Shown in pieces: positions 1 through 7,439 of a stretch of 64,000 nt of DNA. Below the pieces are notes generated by a model. It was given only the letters and a program-made list of their open reading frames with translations. It was not told where the DNA came from and did no database searches. Made by a program: the position numbers and the translations under genes. Origin of the DNA: RGIG4608 sp045635885 (GTDB lineage Bacteria > Bacillota > Clostridia > Oscillospirales > CAG-272); assembly GCA_045635885.1 (NCBI GenBank), contig JAZTWO010000076.1, positions 104,838 to 168,837 on the forward strand, read 5' to 3'. Numbering within the stretch: the stretch's first letter is position 1; each line of letters begins with the position of its first letter.

Positions 1-111
1 TAGCAAAATCATGTGGATTTGTTTTTAGAGTATTATTGTTCCCAATTAAAGTCGTTATAAAGTTTATATACAAATGGTGCAAAAATATTATTAATTTTTT
101 CTTTCAGGGTA

Positions 112-140
112 TTGCAAAATTTTTAAGTAGGTTGTATAAT
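112..140 (+). promoter_or_regulatory. sigma-A promoter for the divIC-like gene
   Basis: TTGCAA at 112-117 and TATAAT at 135-140 are separated by 17 bases, a good vegetative promoter. It lies 50 bases before the GTG start of the DivIC-like gene. Bases 1-111 hold nothing I can assign: they are AT-rich and carry no convincing reading frame, so the upstream gene ends outside the window. Confidence 0.65.
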
Positions 141-189
141 AAATATATAAAAAGTAGGAAGTTGGAAACAATATCAGAAAGGAAGTAAA

Positions 190-489
190 GTGCGTATTTT
201 TTCTAAAATAAAATCTAAAAATGTTAAAAGAATGCCAACGTATCTTTTGGTTGTCTTTGTGGCAATTTTGCTTGTTGTTGCCTTGATAACTGCGGCTAAT
301 AATTTTATGGAATATATTTCAATAAAAGAAGAAAATGAAAAATTAATTGAAGTTCGAAATAATAAATTACTTGAAATAGATGAATTGAAATATTATGTTC
401 AAACTCAAATAGACGACGAGTATAAAGAAAGAATGGCAAGATTACTTGGATATTGCTACCCTGATGAAATTATATATTATATAGAATAA
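190..489 (+). CDS. DivIC/FtsL-like septum formation initiator
   Basis: Small bitopic membrane protein of 99 residues. A basic N-terminus is followed by one membrane segment (about residues 15-35), then a charged heptad-like stretch (about 40-75) consistent with an extracytoplasmic coiled coil, and the tail ARLLGYCYPDEIIYYIE. That tail fits the family signature of FtsB/DivIC proteins (a leucine-glycine-tyr then pro-x-glu-ile pattern). These proteins join FtsL and DivIB at the septum and help activate septal peptidoglycan synthesis. The start is GTG at 190, preceded by GGAAG. The gene is 14 bases ahead of a flavoprotein gene and probably shares its transcript. Identification rests on architecture and the tail motif; the family diverges quickly, so which member it is stays open. 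Confidence 0.7.
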   Translation: MRIFSKIKSKNVKRMPTYLLVVFVAILLVVALITAANNFMEYISIKEENEKLIEVRNNKLLEIDELKYYVQTQIDDEYKERMARLLGYCYPDEIIYYIE

Positions 490-503
490 AGAGGAAGTAA
501 CAA

Positions 504-1400
504 ATGTTTGATGTATTAATTATAGGCGGTGGTCCAGCAGGTCTTTCAACGGCAATTTATGCTAAAAGAGCAGGTCTTTCGGTTGCCGTTTTAGATAAGG
601 GGGCTTCTGAATGCCAAATAACAAAGGCGGTTGAAGTTGAAAATTATCTTGGATTTAAGTCAATTAGTGGAATCGATTTGCATTCTCAATTTGTTGAACA
701 TGTAAAGGCAAATGATATTCAAATTATCAAAAAAGGTGTTGTTTCTGTTGAAAAGACAGAGTTTGGATTTAAGGTTTACACTAAAAAAGATGAATTTGAA
801 TGCAAAAAGCTTGTTTTAGCAATGGGTAGATCTCATAAACATCTTGGTGTTGAGGGCGAAGAACAGTTTGCAGGAGCAGGTGTTTCATATTGTGCAACTT
901 GTGATGGATATTTCTTTAAGGATAAAGTTGTGTGTGTGGTTGGCGGTGGTGATAGCGCGGTTAGCCAAGCTATTTATCTTTCCGCATTTTGCAAAAAAGT
1001 ATATTTAATTCATAGAAGAGATACATTCAGAGCTGCAAATTATCTTGTTGAAAGAGCAAACCAAAAAGATAATATTGAGCTTGTGCTTAACGCAAGTGTA
1101 GATGCTATTTGTGGCGAAAATTTCGTTTCATCTGTTAATGTTATTCAAGATGGTCACAATCGCATAATAGAATGTGACGGAGTTTTTGGGGCTATTGGAG
1201 AGCAACCCAATTTGAAGTTTGAAATTGGGGGACTTAATAAAGCACCTAACGGTCAGATATTAACTGACAATTACTGTAGAACAAATATTGATAATCTCTA
1301 CGCAGTTGGCGACATTAGAGAAAGAGAAGTTTATCAAATTATAACTGCGGTTGCTGATGGTGCTTTGGCAGTGGAAGGTATCCTTAAAGAACAAATGTAA
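504..1400 (+). CDS. trxB: Thioredoxin reductase-like FAD/NAD(P)H oxidoreductase
   Basis: 298 residues, the usual TrxB length. An N-terminal FAD-binding Rossmann motif (GGGPAG, 8-13) is followed by the redox-active CATC at residues 130-133, a second nucleotide-binding motif GGGDSAV (147-153), the HRRDTFRA segment (170-177) typical of NADPH preference, and a C-terminal FAD-contact motif YAVGDIRE. Such enzymes pass electrons from NAD(P)H through FAD and the CxxC disulfide to thioredoxin or a related partner in the cytoplasm. No thioredoxin gene is adjacent, so the partner is unknown. It follows the DivIC-like gene by 14 bases and lies upstream of dacF, with a strong inverted repeat in the gap that could end its transcript or join the two genes. 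The function class is secure; the exact acceptor is inferred. Confidence 0.85.
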   Translation: MFDVLIIGGGPAGLSTAIYAKRAGLSVAVLDKGASECQITKAVEVENYLGFKSISGIDLHSQFVEHVKANDIQIIKKGVVSVEKTEFGFKVYTKKDEFECKKLVLAMGRSHKHLGVEGEEQFAGAGVSYCATCDGYFFKDKVVCVVGGGDSAVSQAIYLSAFCKKVYLIHRRDTFRAANYLVERANQKDNIELVLNASVDAICGENFVSSVNVIQDGHNRIIECDGVFGAIGEQPNLKFEIGGLNKAPNGQILTDNYCRTNIDNLYAVGDIREREVYQIITAVADGALAVEGILKEQM

Positions 1401-1411
1401 TAAATAAAAAC

Positions 1412-1464
1412 AAAAGCTCATATATTTCATTAAAAAGATTTAGGAGATGAAATAATGAGCTTTT
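1412..1464 (+). promoter_or_regulatory. Hairpin overlapping the dacF start codon with the RBS in its loop
   Basis: Bases 1412-1421 pair with 1455-1464 (10 bp), and after one bulged base (1422) bases 1423-1430 pair with 1447-1454 (8 bp). The 16-base loop (1431-1446) carries the Shine-Dalgarno AGGAG at 1442-1446. The dacF ATG (1455-1457) is inside the stem. The right arm runs directly into a T-rich tract, so the element could act as a terminator for trxB, as a translational gate for dacF, or both. Confidence 0.6.
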
Positions 1465-2621
1465 TATTTTTTAAAAAATTTGTTTGCATTGCTTTGTGTG
1501 TGATTTTATTAATATCCTTTGGATTTGTCAACGTACAGGCAAAAAATATTGAGTCAGAAGGTCAAATGCAATTTGATTGCAAAAGTGCGGTTTTGATGGA
1601 AGCTACCACGGGCACCGTGCTTTATGAATACAATTCTAATGCGGCTTTGCCGCCTGCTTCTGTAACTAAAATTATGACATTGCTTTTAGTAATGGAAGAG
1701 ATTGAAAAGGGAAATTTGTATTATGATGATATAATAACTACAAGTGCTTATGCCGCTTCTATGGGTGGCTCGCAGGTATATTTAAAAGAGGGCGAGCAAA
1801 TGAGTGCAGAGGATATGATAAAAAGTGTTGTTATCGCCTCTGCCAATGATGCCGCAGTTGCACTTGCAGAGCATATTTGTGGATCTGAACAATTATTTGT
1901 TCAAAGAATGAATGTAAGAGCGAAAGAATTGGGAATGAATAATACATATTTTGAAAATACCAACGGGCTTGACGATACCGCAAACAATCACTTAACAAGT
2001 GCTATGGATATTGCGATAATGTCAAGAGAGTTGATTAAGCATGAGGATATACTTAAATATAGTTCAACTTGGATGGATTCAATCAGAAACGGAGAATTTG
2101 TGTTGACTAATACAAACCGTTTAGTAAGGTTTTATAATGGTGCAACAGGATTAAAAACCGGATCAACCTCTAAAGCTATGTTTTGCGTTAGCGCAACTGC
2201 TAAACGTGGAAATATGCATTTGATTTGCGTTGTAATGGGTGCACCAAGCAGTGCAGTTAGAAATTCAATTGCTACTGAATTATTGAACTGGGGATTTTCA
2301 AATTTTGAATTGTATTTAGACTCATCAGAAAAATTAACTCCCATAAAAGTTAGTGGTGGTATGGAAGATAAGTGCCATATATATTCTGAAGAATTTGCTA
2401 TGGTTGTCAAAAAAGGAAGTGCATCACAGATAGAAAAACGATATGAAATACCGTCAAAAATGAATGCTCCTATAGATATATATGACCGAGTGGGAACCAT
2501 TGGATATTACATAGATAATCAAAAAATAGGTGAATCCAACGTTTTCTCGGAAGAAAATATTGAAAAAATTGACTTTTTAGGTTTATTTTTGAGAATATTG
2601 TCAAAATTTCTTCTAAAATGA
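1455..2621 (+). CDS. dacF: D-alanyl-D-alanine carboxypeptidase (DacF/PBP5 family)
   Basis: Penicillin-binding serine peptidase of 388 residues that trims the terminal D-Ala from peptidoglycan stem peptides, controlling crosslinking. A signal peptide (about 1-29, ending VQA) is followed by the S11 peptidase domain with all three catalytic motifs: SxxK as S69-V-T-K72, SxN as S129-A-N131, and KTG at 234-236. A smaller beta-rich domain follows. The last 20 residues form a hydrophobic/basic helix that would anchor the enzyme to the outer membrane face, as in PBP5. In spore formers the DacF paralogue acts in forespore cortex synthesis; that role is inferred from family and from other sporulation genes nearby, and a vegetative DacA role is the alternative. 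The start codon sits inside a long hairpin (1412-1464). Confidence 0.9.
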   Translation: MSFLFFKKFVCIALCVILLISFGFVNVQAKNIESEGQMQFDCKSAVLMEATTGTVLYEYNSNAALPPASVTKIMTLLLVMEEIEKGNLYYDDIITTSAYAASMGGSQVYLKEGEQMSAEDMIKSVVIASANDAAVALAEHICGSEQLFVQRMNVRAKELGMNNTYFENTNGLDDTANNHLTSAMDIAIMSRELIKHEDILKYSSTWMDSIRNGEFVLTNTNRLVRFYNGATGLKTGSTSKAMFCVSATAKRGNMHLICVVMGAPSSAVRNSIATELLNWGFSNFELYLDSSEKLTPIKVSGGMEDKCHIYSEEFAMVVKKGSASQIEKRYEIPSKMNAPIDIYDRVGTIGYYIDNQKIGESNVFSEENIEKIDFLGLFLRILSKFLLK

Positions 2622-2632
2622 TAAATTTCCTC

Positions 2633-2661
2633 TTGCTTTTTTTGATAAAAAGTAGTAAAAT
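2633..2661 (+). promoter_or_regulatory. Candidate weak sigma-A promoter for pgi
   Basis: TTGCTT (2633-2638) and TAAAAT (2656-2661) are spaced by 17 bases just after the dacF stop and 36 bases before the pgi ATG. Both hexamers deviate from consensus, so this is a candidate only. Confidence 0.35.
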
Positions 2662-2697
2662 AATTAACAGTTGATTTTAGAAGGGAAACATAAAAAA

Positions 2698-4032
2698 ATG
2701 ACACTTAAATTAAATGACAAATACTTGAAAAATTTTATTTCTGAACACGAATATGCTTGCATTGCACCTCAGGTTGCTGTTGCAGATAAAATGCTTAGAG
2801 AAAAAACAGGTGCAGGTAATGACTTCCTTGGTTGGATGGATCTTCCTACAAACTATGACAAGGAAGAATTTGATAGAATTAAAGTTGCCGCAAAAAGAAT
2901 TCAGTCAGATTGCGATGCATTCATTGTAATCGGTATTGGTGGTTCTTATCTTGGCGCAAGAGCAGTTATTGATTTTCTTAACAGCGCTGAGCGTAAGGAT
3001 AGAGAAAAGACTCCCGATATATATTATGCGGGATGTAACATCAGTGCTTCTGCACTTAATGAGCTTCTCTATATTTGTGAGCACAAAAACGTGTGCATTA
3101 ACGTAATTTCCAAATCAGGCACTACAACTGAGCCTGCGGTAGCATTTAGAATTCTTCGCGCTTTCCTTGAAAAGAAATACGGAGTTGAGGAAGCTAAAAA
3201 GAGAATTTACGTTACAACCGATAAAGCACGCGGAACACTTAAGGCATTCTCAACTCAGCAGGGATATGAAACTTTTGTAGTTCCTGATGATGTTGGCGGT
3301 AGATTTTCAGTTCTCACTGCTGTAGGACTTCTTCCCATCGCAGTTGCAGGTATTGATATTGATGCTCTTATGCAGGGTGCTAATGATGCGAGAATTGCAT
3401 ATTCAAGCTCCGACCTTTATCAGAACGATGCTTATAAGTATGCGGCTATGAGAAACATTCTTTATCGCAAGGGTAAAAGCGTTGAACTTCTTGTTGGATA
3501 TGAGCCTTTCGTTGGAATGATTCAAGAGTGGTGGAAGCAGCTTTACGGCGAAAGTGAAGGTAAGGACGGAAAGGGAATTTTCCCTGCATCCGTAATTTTC
3601 TCAACTGATCTTCACTCACTTGGTCAGTATATTCAAGAGGGCCAGAGAGTACTTTTTGAAACTGTTCTTTCAATCAATGATACAAAGAGCACATTTGCAA
3701 TTCCTTATGACGAGGCTAATATTGACGGACTTAACTTCCTTGCAGGTAGAGATATTAACGAGATTAAGCAAACCGCTATGAAAGCAACTCAGTTTGCTCA
3801 TATCGATGGCGGTGTGCCTAACATTCATATTGAACTTGCGGAACGCAGTGAGTATAGCCTTGGATATTTGATTTACTTCTTTGAGCTTGCTTGTGCTATG
3901 TCGGGTTACCTTCTTGGTGTTAATCCTTTCGACCAACCCGGTGTTGAAGCATATAAGAAAAATATGTTTGCAATGCTTGGAAAACCCGGTTATGAGGATT
4001 TGAGAAAGGCACTTGAAGAAAGAAATATGTAA
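2698..4032 (+). CDS. pgi: Glucose-6-phosphate isomerase
   Basis: Glycolytic enzyme interconverting glucose-6-phosphate and fructose-6-phosphate in the cytosol. 444 residues from the ATG at 2698, chosen because AGAAGGG sits 9-15 bases upstream; a TTG at 2671 would add nine atypical residues. The sugar-phosphate-binding stretch VIGIGGSYLGARA (about residues 79-91) and a second motif with SKSGTTTEP (about 141-149) are the hallmark SIS-domain sites, and the 444-450 residue length matches the Firmicutes branch. Codon use leans toward C- and G-ending codons more than its neighbours, consistent with high expression. A weak AT-rich hairpin follows the stop. Confidence 0.95.
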   Translation: MTLKLNDKYLKNFISEHEYACIAPQVAVADKMLREKTGAGNDFLGWMDLPTNYDKEEFDRIKVAAKRIQSDCDAFIVIGIGGSYLGARAVIDFLNSAERKDREKTPDIYYAGCNISASALNELLYICEHKNVCINVISKSGTTTEPAVAFRILRAFLEKKYGVEEAKKRIYVTTDKARGTLKAFSTQQGYETFVVPDDVGGRFSVLTAVGLLPIAVAGIDIDALMQGANDARIAYSSSDLYQNDAYKYAAMRNILYRKGKSVELLVGYEPFVGMIQEWWKQLYGESEGKDGKGIFPASVIFSTDLHSLGQYIQEGQRVLFETVLSINDTKSTFAIPYDEANIDGLNFLAGRDINEIKQTAMKATQFAHIDGGVPNIHIELAERSEYSLGYLIYFFELACAMSGYLLGVNPFDQPGVEAYKKNMFAMLGKPGYEDLRKALEERNM

Positions 4033-4034
4033 AG

Positions 4035-4055
4035 TTTTCATTTTTTGAAAATTTT
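4035..4055 (+). terminator. Candidate AT-rich terminator after pgi
   Basis: TTTTCA (4035-4040) pairs with TGAAAA (4046-4051) and is followed by a short T run. The stem is short and AT-rich, so efficiency is doubtful. Confidence 0.3.
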
Positions 4056-4090
4056 GTGCATATTTTTGGGTAATTTTTTATAAAAACTAC

Positions 4091-4119
4091 TTGCAATTTA
4101 TCTTTCTATAGTGTATAAT
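4091..4119 (+). promoter_or_regulatory. sigma-A promoter for the small P-loop gene
   Basis: TTGCAA (4091-4096) and TATAAT (4114-4119) with a 17-base spacer. A small hairpin, GAAGC/GCTTC (4131-4135/4141-4145), lies in the leader before the ribosome binding site TGGAGGT. Confidence 0.7.
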
Positions 4120-4170
4120 TAATACATAAAGAAGCTAAATGCTTCAATAACTTCCTGGAGGTAATTTATT

Positions 4171-4578
4171 ATGGTGAAATTGATAATTGGCGTTAAGGGT
4201 ACAGGCAAAACAAAAACTCTTATCGAAATGGTTAACAACGCACAAAACAATACAAAAGGTTGTGTAGTTTGCATTGAAAAGGGCAACAAATTGCGTTATG
4301 ACATTAACAGCCAAATAAGACTTATAGATACAGTTGAATACTTGGTAGCAGATGCTCAGGCACTTTTCGGCTTTGTAGCAGGCATTTTGGCAAGCAACTA
4401 TGACGTTACTGATATTTTCATCGACTCTTGCTTGAAGATTTGCAATGAAGACGTTGCTGCTTTTGAAAAGTTCTTGCTTGAAATCGAAGCGCTTTCTCTT
4501 AAGAATGAGGTTAACGTTGTTATCACATCCTCTTTGCCTGAAGAGAATATGACAGAAGTAATGAAAAAGTACGTTTAA
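4171..4578 (+). CDS. Small P-loop NTPase-like protein of unknown function
   Basis: 135-residue cytosolic protein. The N-terminus is a beta strand running into a Walker A motif, GVKGTGKT at residues 7-14. Later strands of hydrophobic residues ending in Asp (for example VTDIFIDSC, about 87-95) could supply a Walker B-like aspartate, and VNVVITSS (about 112-119) looks like a sensor strand. There is no room for a full helicase, secretion or kinase domain, so this is a minimal nucleotide-binding fold. Such proteins in clostridial genomes are sometimes labelled PilT-like from the P-loop only; there is no real PilT motif here. It is monocistronic, with its own good promoter and a terminator at 4588-4618. 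Function is unknown. Confidence 0.75.
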   Translation: MVKLIIGVKGTGKTKTLIEMVNNAQNNTKGCVVCIEKGNKLRYDINSQIRLIDTVEYLVADAQALFGFVAGILASNYDVTDIFIDSCLKICNEDVAAFEKFLLEIEALSLKNEVNVVITSSLPEENMTEVMKKYV

Positions 4579-4587
4579 TATACATTT

Positions 4588-4618
4588 AATAGCTCAGTCG
4601 TTAGATTGAGCTATTTTT
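4588..4618 (+). terminator. Rho-independent terminator
   Basis: AATAGCTCA (4588-4596) pairs with TGAGCTATT (4607-4615), followed by TTTT. It closes the one-gene transcript of the small P-loop protein. Confidence 0.75.
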
Positions 4619-4619
4619 G

Positions 4620-4648
4620 TTGACAAAACTTAAATATAGTGCTATAAT
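4620..4648 (+). promoter_or_regulatory. Consensus sigma-A promoter
   Basis: Perfect TTGACA (4620-4625) and TATAAT (4643-4648), spacer 17. It begins directly at the upstream terminator and drives the cytidylate-kinase-like gene. Confidence 0.85.
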
Positions 4649-4678
4649 AAAAACATAGTTTTAAAAAGGAGTTTGCCT

Positions 4679-5281
4679 ATGAATAAAATTATCACTATTG
4701 GCCGTGAATTTGGTAGCGGTGGACGAGAATTTGGCAGAAGACTTGCTGAAGAATTGGGAATTGAATATTACGATAAAGAAATCATTGCTGCAATAGCTGA
4801 AAAAACATCTATGTCGCAAGAATATGTTCAAGAAATTTTAGAAGGAAAGCCACATCATCTCTATCCAATAACCATAGGTCAAAGCATGTTGATAGCGGAT
4901 AACTTCTATATTCAACAAGAGCAATCCATTTATCTTGCACAAAGTGAGATAATCAGAGATCTTGCTCAAAAGTCAAGTTGTGTTATCGTTGGTAGATGTG
5001 CCGACTTTATTTTGAAGGATCTTAAACCTTATAGGATATTTGTTTATGCCGATATAGAGAGCCGAGTTAAAAGATGTATGCAAAGAAATCCCGACTCAAT
5101 GAAGCATCTAACTGAAAAAGAAATCAGAAAGCAGATTCACTCAATCGACAAAAACAGGGCAAAATATTACGATTATTATACAGGAAACAAATGGGGCGAC
5201 AAAAACAACTATGACCTTTGTGTAAACACAACAGGTCTTGTTATAAAAGAAATTGTTCCTGCAATTGCCAAAATGTTTTAA
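4679..5281 (+). CDS. Cytidylate kinase-like family protein
   Basis: 200 residues from the ATG at 4679; AAAAAGGA is 9 bases upstream, better than the in-frame TTG at 4673. The N-terminus ITIGREFGSGGREFG has the P-loop variant of the cytidylate-kinase-like family (PF13189), in which the canonical GKS is replaced by GSGG. The following LAEELGIEYYDKEI segment and the RCADFIL motif in mid-protein also match that family. True Cmk phosphorylates CMP/dCMP; members of this subgroup are mostly uncharacterised nucleotide or other kinases. It is transcribed alone, between two strong terminators, from a consensus promoter. Family is secure, substrate is not. Confidence 0.8.
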   Translation: MNKIITIGREFGSGGREFGRRLAEELGIEYYDKEIIAAIAEKTSMSQEYVQEILEGKPHHLYPITIGQSMLIADNFYIQQEQSIYLAQSEIIRDLAQKSSCVIVGRCADFILKDLKPYRIFVYADIESRVKRCMQRNPDSMKHLTEKEIRKQIHSIDKNRAKYYDYYTGNKWGDKNNYDLCVNTTGLVIKEIVPAIAKMF

Positions 5282-5289
5282 TTTATTTC

Positions 5290-5324
5290 AAGCTCTGCCG
5301 TTTTTAACGGCAGAGCTTTTTTTA
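5290..5324 (+). terminator. Strong rho-independent terminator
   Basis: AAGCTCTGCCGTT (5290-5302) pairs with AACGGCAGAGCTT (5306-5318), a 13-bp GC-rich stem followed by a T run. Confidence 0.85.
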
Positions 5325-5325
5325 T

Positions 5326-5359
5326 TTGTAACTCTCTGTATTTATTTTAATATAATGTA
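5326..5359 (+). promoter_or_regulatory. Candidate promoter for dpaAB
   Basis: TTGTAA (5326-5331) and TATAAT (5351-5356) are 19 bases apart, long for sigma-A. The same sequence can be read as a sigma-K-like pair: AC at 5331-5332 and TATAATGTA at 5351-5359, one base off CATANNNTA. dpaAB is a late mother-cell operon in Bacillus, so the second reading fits, but neither is decisive. Confidence 0.35.
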
Positions 5360-5380
5360 GTAAAGGCAAGGAGGTGGAAT

Positions 5381-6229
5381 ATGGAAATTTTATTTTTGGG
5401 CGGAGATATGCGACAAAAATATGCAAGTGACTACATTAATAAACACAAGCATCAATCAAAAGCATATCTTAATTTTTCTATTTCTGAAATAGAGGGAGAT
5501 ATATTAAAAGCGGACGTGATTGCTTTTCCTTTACCTGCTACAAATGATGGAATTAATATAAATATGCCAACTCACAAAGAAAACGCAATTGCTATTAATG
5601 ATGTGGTTAATTTAATATCGATAAATAAGATTATTACAGGTGGCAAATTTCCCGAAGAAACTAAAAAACTTGCAATGCAAACTAATAAGAAAATTTGTGA
5701 CTATATGGATATTGAGACATTTCAAATAAAAAATGCATTACTTTCTGCAGAGGGAGCAATTTATTATGCCAAGCAGAGAATTGATAAAAGTATTCACGGA
5801 GCAAAAATTGCGGTTTTGGGATGTGGCAGAATTGGTAAAATTTTGGCTTATTTATTGCGTAGTCAAGGAGCTATGGTTACTGTTATAGCAAGAAAAGATA
5901 CAGACCTTACTTGGAGTGAAATAATTGGTTATAACATAAAACGACTTACAACTAAAAACACCCGAGCAAACAATAAATTTGATATTATTTTTAACACAAT
6001 ACCTTATCACATTTTAGATGAAGAGTTTGCAAAAACAGTGGATAAAAATGTGCTGATAATTGACCTTGCATCTACACCTTATGGAATTGATGAGCTATTG
6101 GTAAAAGAAAACAATTTGAATTATTATAGAGAACTTGGAATTCCGGGAAGATATGCACCTAAAAGCGCAGGTGAGATTATAGCACAAACAATTATTAATA
6201 ATATACTGATAAAGGAGGACTTCTCTTGA
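5381..6229 (+). CDS. dpaA: Dipicolinate synthase subunit A
   Basis: Dehydrogenase subunit of the enzyme that oxidises a dihydrodipicolinate-derived intermediate to dipicolinic acid, the calcium-chelating solute of the spore core, made in the mother cell. 282 residues: an N-terminal domain (about 1-140), then a Rossmann fold with IAVLGCGRIGK (about 144-154) binding NAD(P), and the C-terminal segment GIPGRYAPKSAGEI typical of DpaA. Length and layout match SpoVFA. The TGA stop overlaps the dpaB start by four bases, so the two subunits are translationally coupled. Together with SpoIIID this shows the organism forms spores. Confidence 0.92.
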   Translation: MEILFLGGDMRQKYASDYINKHKHQSKAYLNFSISEIEGDILKADVIAFPLPATNDGININMPTHKENAIAINDVVNLISINKIITGGKFPEETKKLAMQTNKKICDYMDIETFQIKNALLSAEGAIYYAKQRIDKSIHGAKIAVLGCGRIGKILAYLLRSQGAMVTVIARKDTDLTWSEIIGYNIKRLTTKNTRANNKFDIIFNTIPYHILDEEFAKTVDKNVLIIDLASTPYGIDELLVKENNLNYYRELGIPGRYAPKSAGEIIAQTIINNILIKEDFS

Positions 6230-6786
6230 TTGGTTTTGCTATTACAGGATCGTTTTGCACGATTTTGCGATCATTGGAAGTGATGAAAAGTCTTGTTTCA
6301 AATGGTTATGAGGTGTTACCAATAATGAGCGAAAATGCGTTTAGCACCGACACAAGATTTGGCGAGGCGGATAATATTAAAAAGCAAATTGAAAGGATTT
6401 GTCAAAGACCAATAATTCACAGTATTGTAGATGCCGAGCCGTTAGGGCCTAAAACAAAATTGGATGCTATGTTGATATGCCCGTGTACGGGTAACACACT
6501 TTCAAAATTGGCAAATGGTATCACAGATACAAGTGTCACCATGGCTGCTAAAGCTCATTTAAGAAACGACAAACCACTTGTTATTTCTTTAGCATCAAAT
6601 GATGCGTTGTCTGGCAATCTTAAGAATATAGCAACGCTTTTATCCCGAAAGAACGTATATTTTACGCCAATGGTACAAGATGATCCAATCAATAAGCCAC
6701 ATTCACTTGTAACAGATTTTTCATTGGTTGAAAGCGCATTGGAAAACGCACTAAAAGGGAAGCAAATGTACAAAATATTTCTATAA
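6226..6786 (+). CDS. dpaB: Dipicolinate synthase subunit B
   Basis: Flavoprotein-fold partner of DpaA (SpoVFB). 186 residues starting with TTG at 6226, supported by AAAGGAGG eight bases upstream and the four-base overlap with the dpaA stop. The N-terminus IGFAITGSFCT is the flavoprotein (UbiX/HFCD-like) nucleotide-binding loop, and the central LICPCTGNTLSKLANGITD block is the conserved family site. Both subunits are needed for dipicolinate formation in Bacillus. No additional spore gene follows; a strong inverted repeat ends the operon against the convergent nrdG gene. Confidence 0.92.
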   Translation: MIGFAITGSFCTILRSLEVMKSLVSNGYEVLPIMSENAFSTDTRFGEADNIKKQIERICQRPIIHSIVDAEPLGPKTKLDAMLICPCTGNTLSKLANGITDTSVTMAAKAHLRNDKPLVISLASNDALSGNLKNIATLLSRKNVYFTPMVQDDPINKPHSLVTDFSLVESALENALKGKQMYKIFL

Positions 6787-6787
6787 C

Positions 6788-6820
6788 AAAAGGTGTTATC
6801 CACACTTGGATAACACCTTT
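6788..6820. terminator. Hairpin between convergent dpaB and nrdG
   Basis: AAAGGTGTTATCCA (6788-6801) pairs with TGGATAACACCTTT (6807-6820), a perfect 14-bp stem. The minus-strand exit has TTTTG; the plus side has only TTT. It most likely serves both converging transcripts. Confidence 0.7.
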
Positions 6821-6824
6821 AAGG

Positions 6825-7385
6825 TTATTCATAAATGTTGTTATTGCCCATTTTTCTTTCCCAAACTCCATCAAGAAGAATCATTTTAGATTGAGTAAGA
6901 GAAGCTTTTACGTCAATGATATTTTGATTTGAAGAACCTCTAAAACGCAAAGCAGGATTTTTTAATTCCTCAACAAATTTGCCATCAACAAGAACGTCAA
7001 TTAAAGATAGCATTTCCATAATATTTTCTTCGGATGCTTTAGCTTTGGGAAGCAAATCGTTTTCAAAGCAGAATCCTGAATAACACCAAATACTTTTATT
7101 TGGCAATTTTTCTTTAAATTGTTTTAGCAGATCAATCAATGCTTTTTGGTTTTCGGGTTCAAATGGCTCGCCACCAAGAAGAGTTAGTCCTTCTACAAAT
7201 GAGGGCTCGGTTAAATTGATAATTTTATCAATTTCTGTTTGAGTAAAAGGAGAGCCGAAATTAAAATTCCATGTTTCAGGATTAAAACATCCTTTGCAGT
7301 GGTGTCTGCATCCACTAACGAAAAGTGAAGTTCTAACGCCGGGACCATTTGCTATATCATTTTCACGAATAAGTGCATAATTCAT
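6825..7385 (-). CDS. nrdG: Anaerobic ribonucleotide reductase activating protein
   Basis: Radical-SAM enzyme that uses a [4Fe-4S] cluster and S-adenosylmethionine to place the glycyl radical on NrdD. 186 residues from the ATG at 7383-7385, preferred over an in-frame start 13 codons upstream because the family begins MNYALI and AAAGGA precedes it. The cluster ligands appear as C-x3-C-x2-C in SGCRHHCKGCFNPETW (about residues 25-40), and LTLLGGEPF (about 72-80) matches the SAM-binding GGE motif. It lies 54 bases downstream of nrdD with an intergenic hairpin between them, a normal arrangement for class III reductases. Confidence 0.93.
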   Translation of the reverse strand: MNYALIRENDIANGPGVRTSLFVSGCRHHCKGCFNPETWNFNFGSPFTQTEIDKIINLTEPSFVEGLTLLGGEPFEPENQKALIDLLKQFKEKLPNKSIWCYSGFCFENDLLPKAKASEENIMEMLSLIDVLVDGKFVEELKNPALRFRGSSNQNIIDVKASLTQSKMILLDGVWERKMGNNNIYE

Positions 7386-7404
7386 ATAAAATCCTTTGAT
7401 TAAC

Positions 7405-7430
7405 AATCCCTTGCAAAAATGCAAGGGATT
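7405..7430 (-). promoter_or_regulatory. Hairpin between nrdD and nrdG
   Basis: AATCCCTTGC (7405-7414) and GCAAGGGATT (7421-7430) form a perfect 10-bp stem with a 6-base loop. No T tract follows on the minus strand, so it is not a standard terminator for nrdD; an mRNA processing or stabilising hairpin that sets the NrdD:NrdG ratio is more likely. Confidence 0.5.
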
Positions 7431-7439
7431 GAATTTTTA

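Noticed and set aside
4171..4578. PilT/twitching motility assignment for the small P-loop gene
   Set aside because: Only a Walker A motif is shared; length and other PilT boxes are missing.
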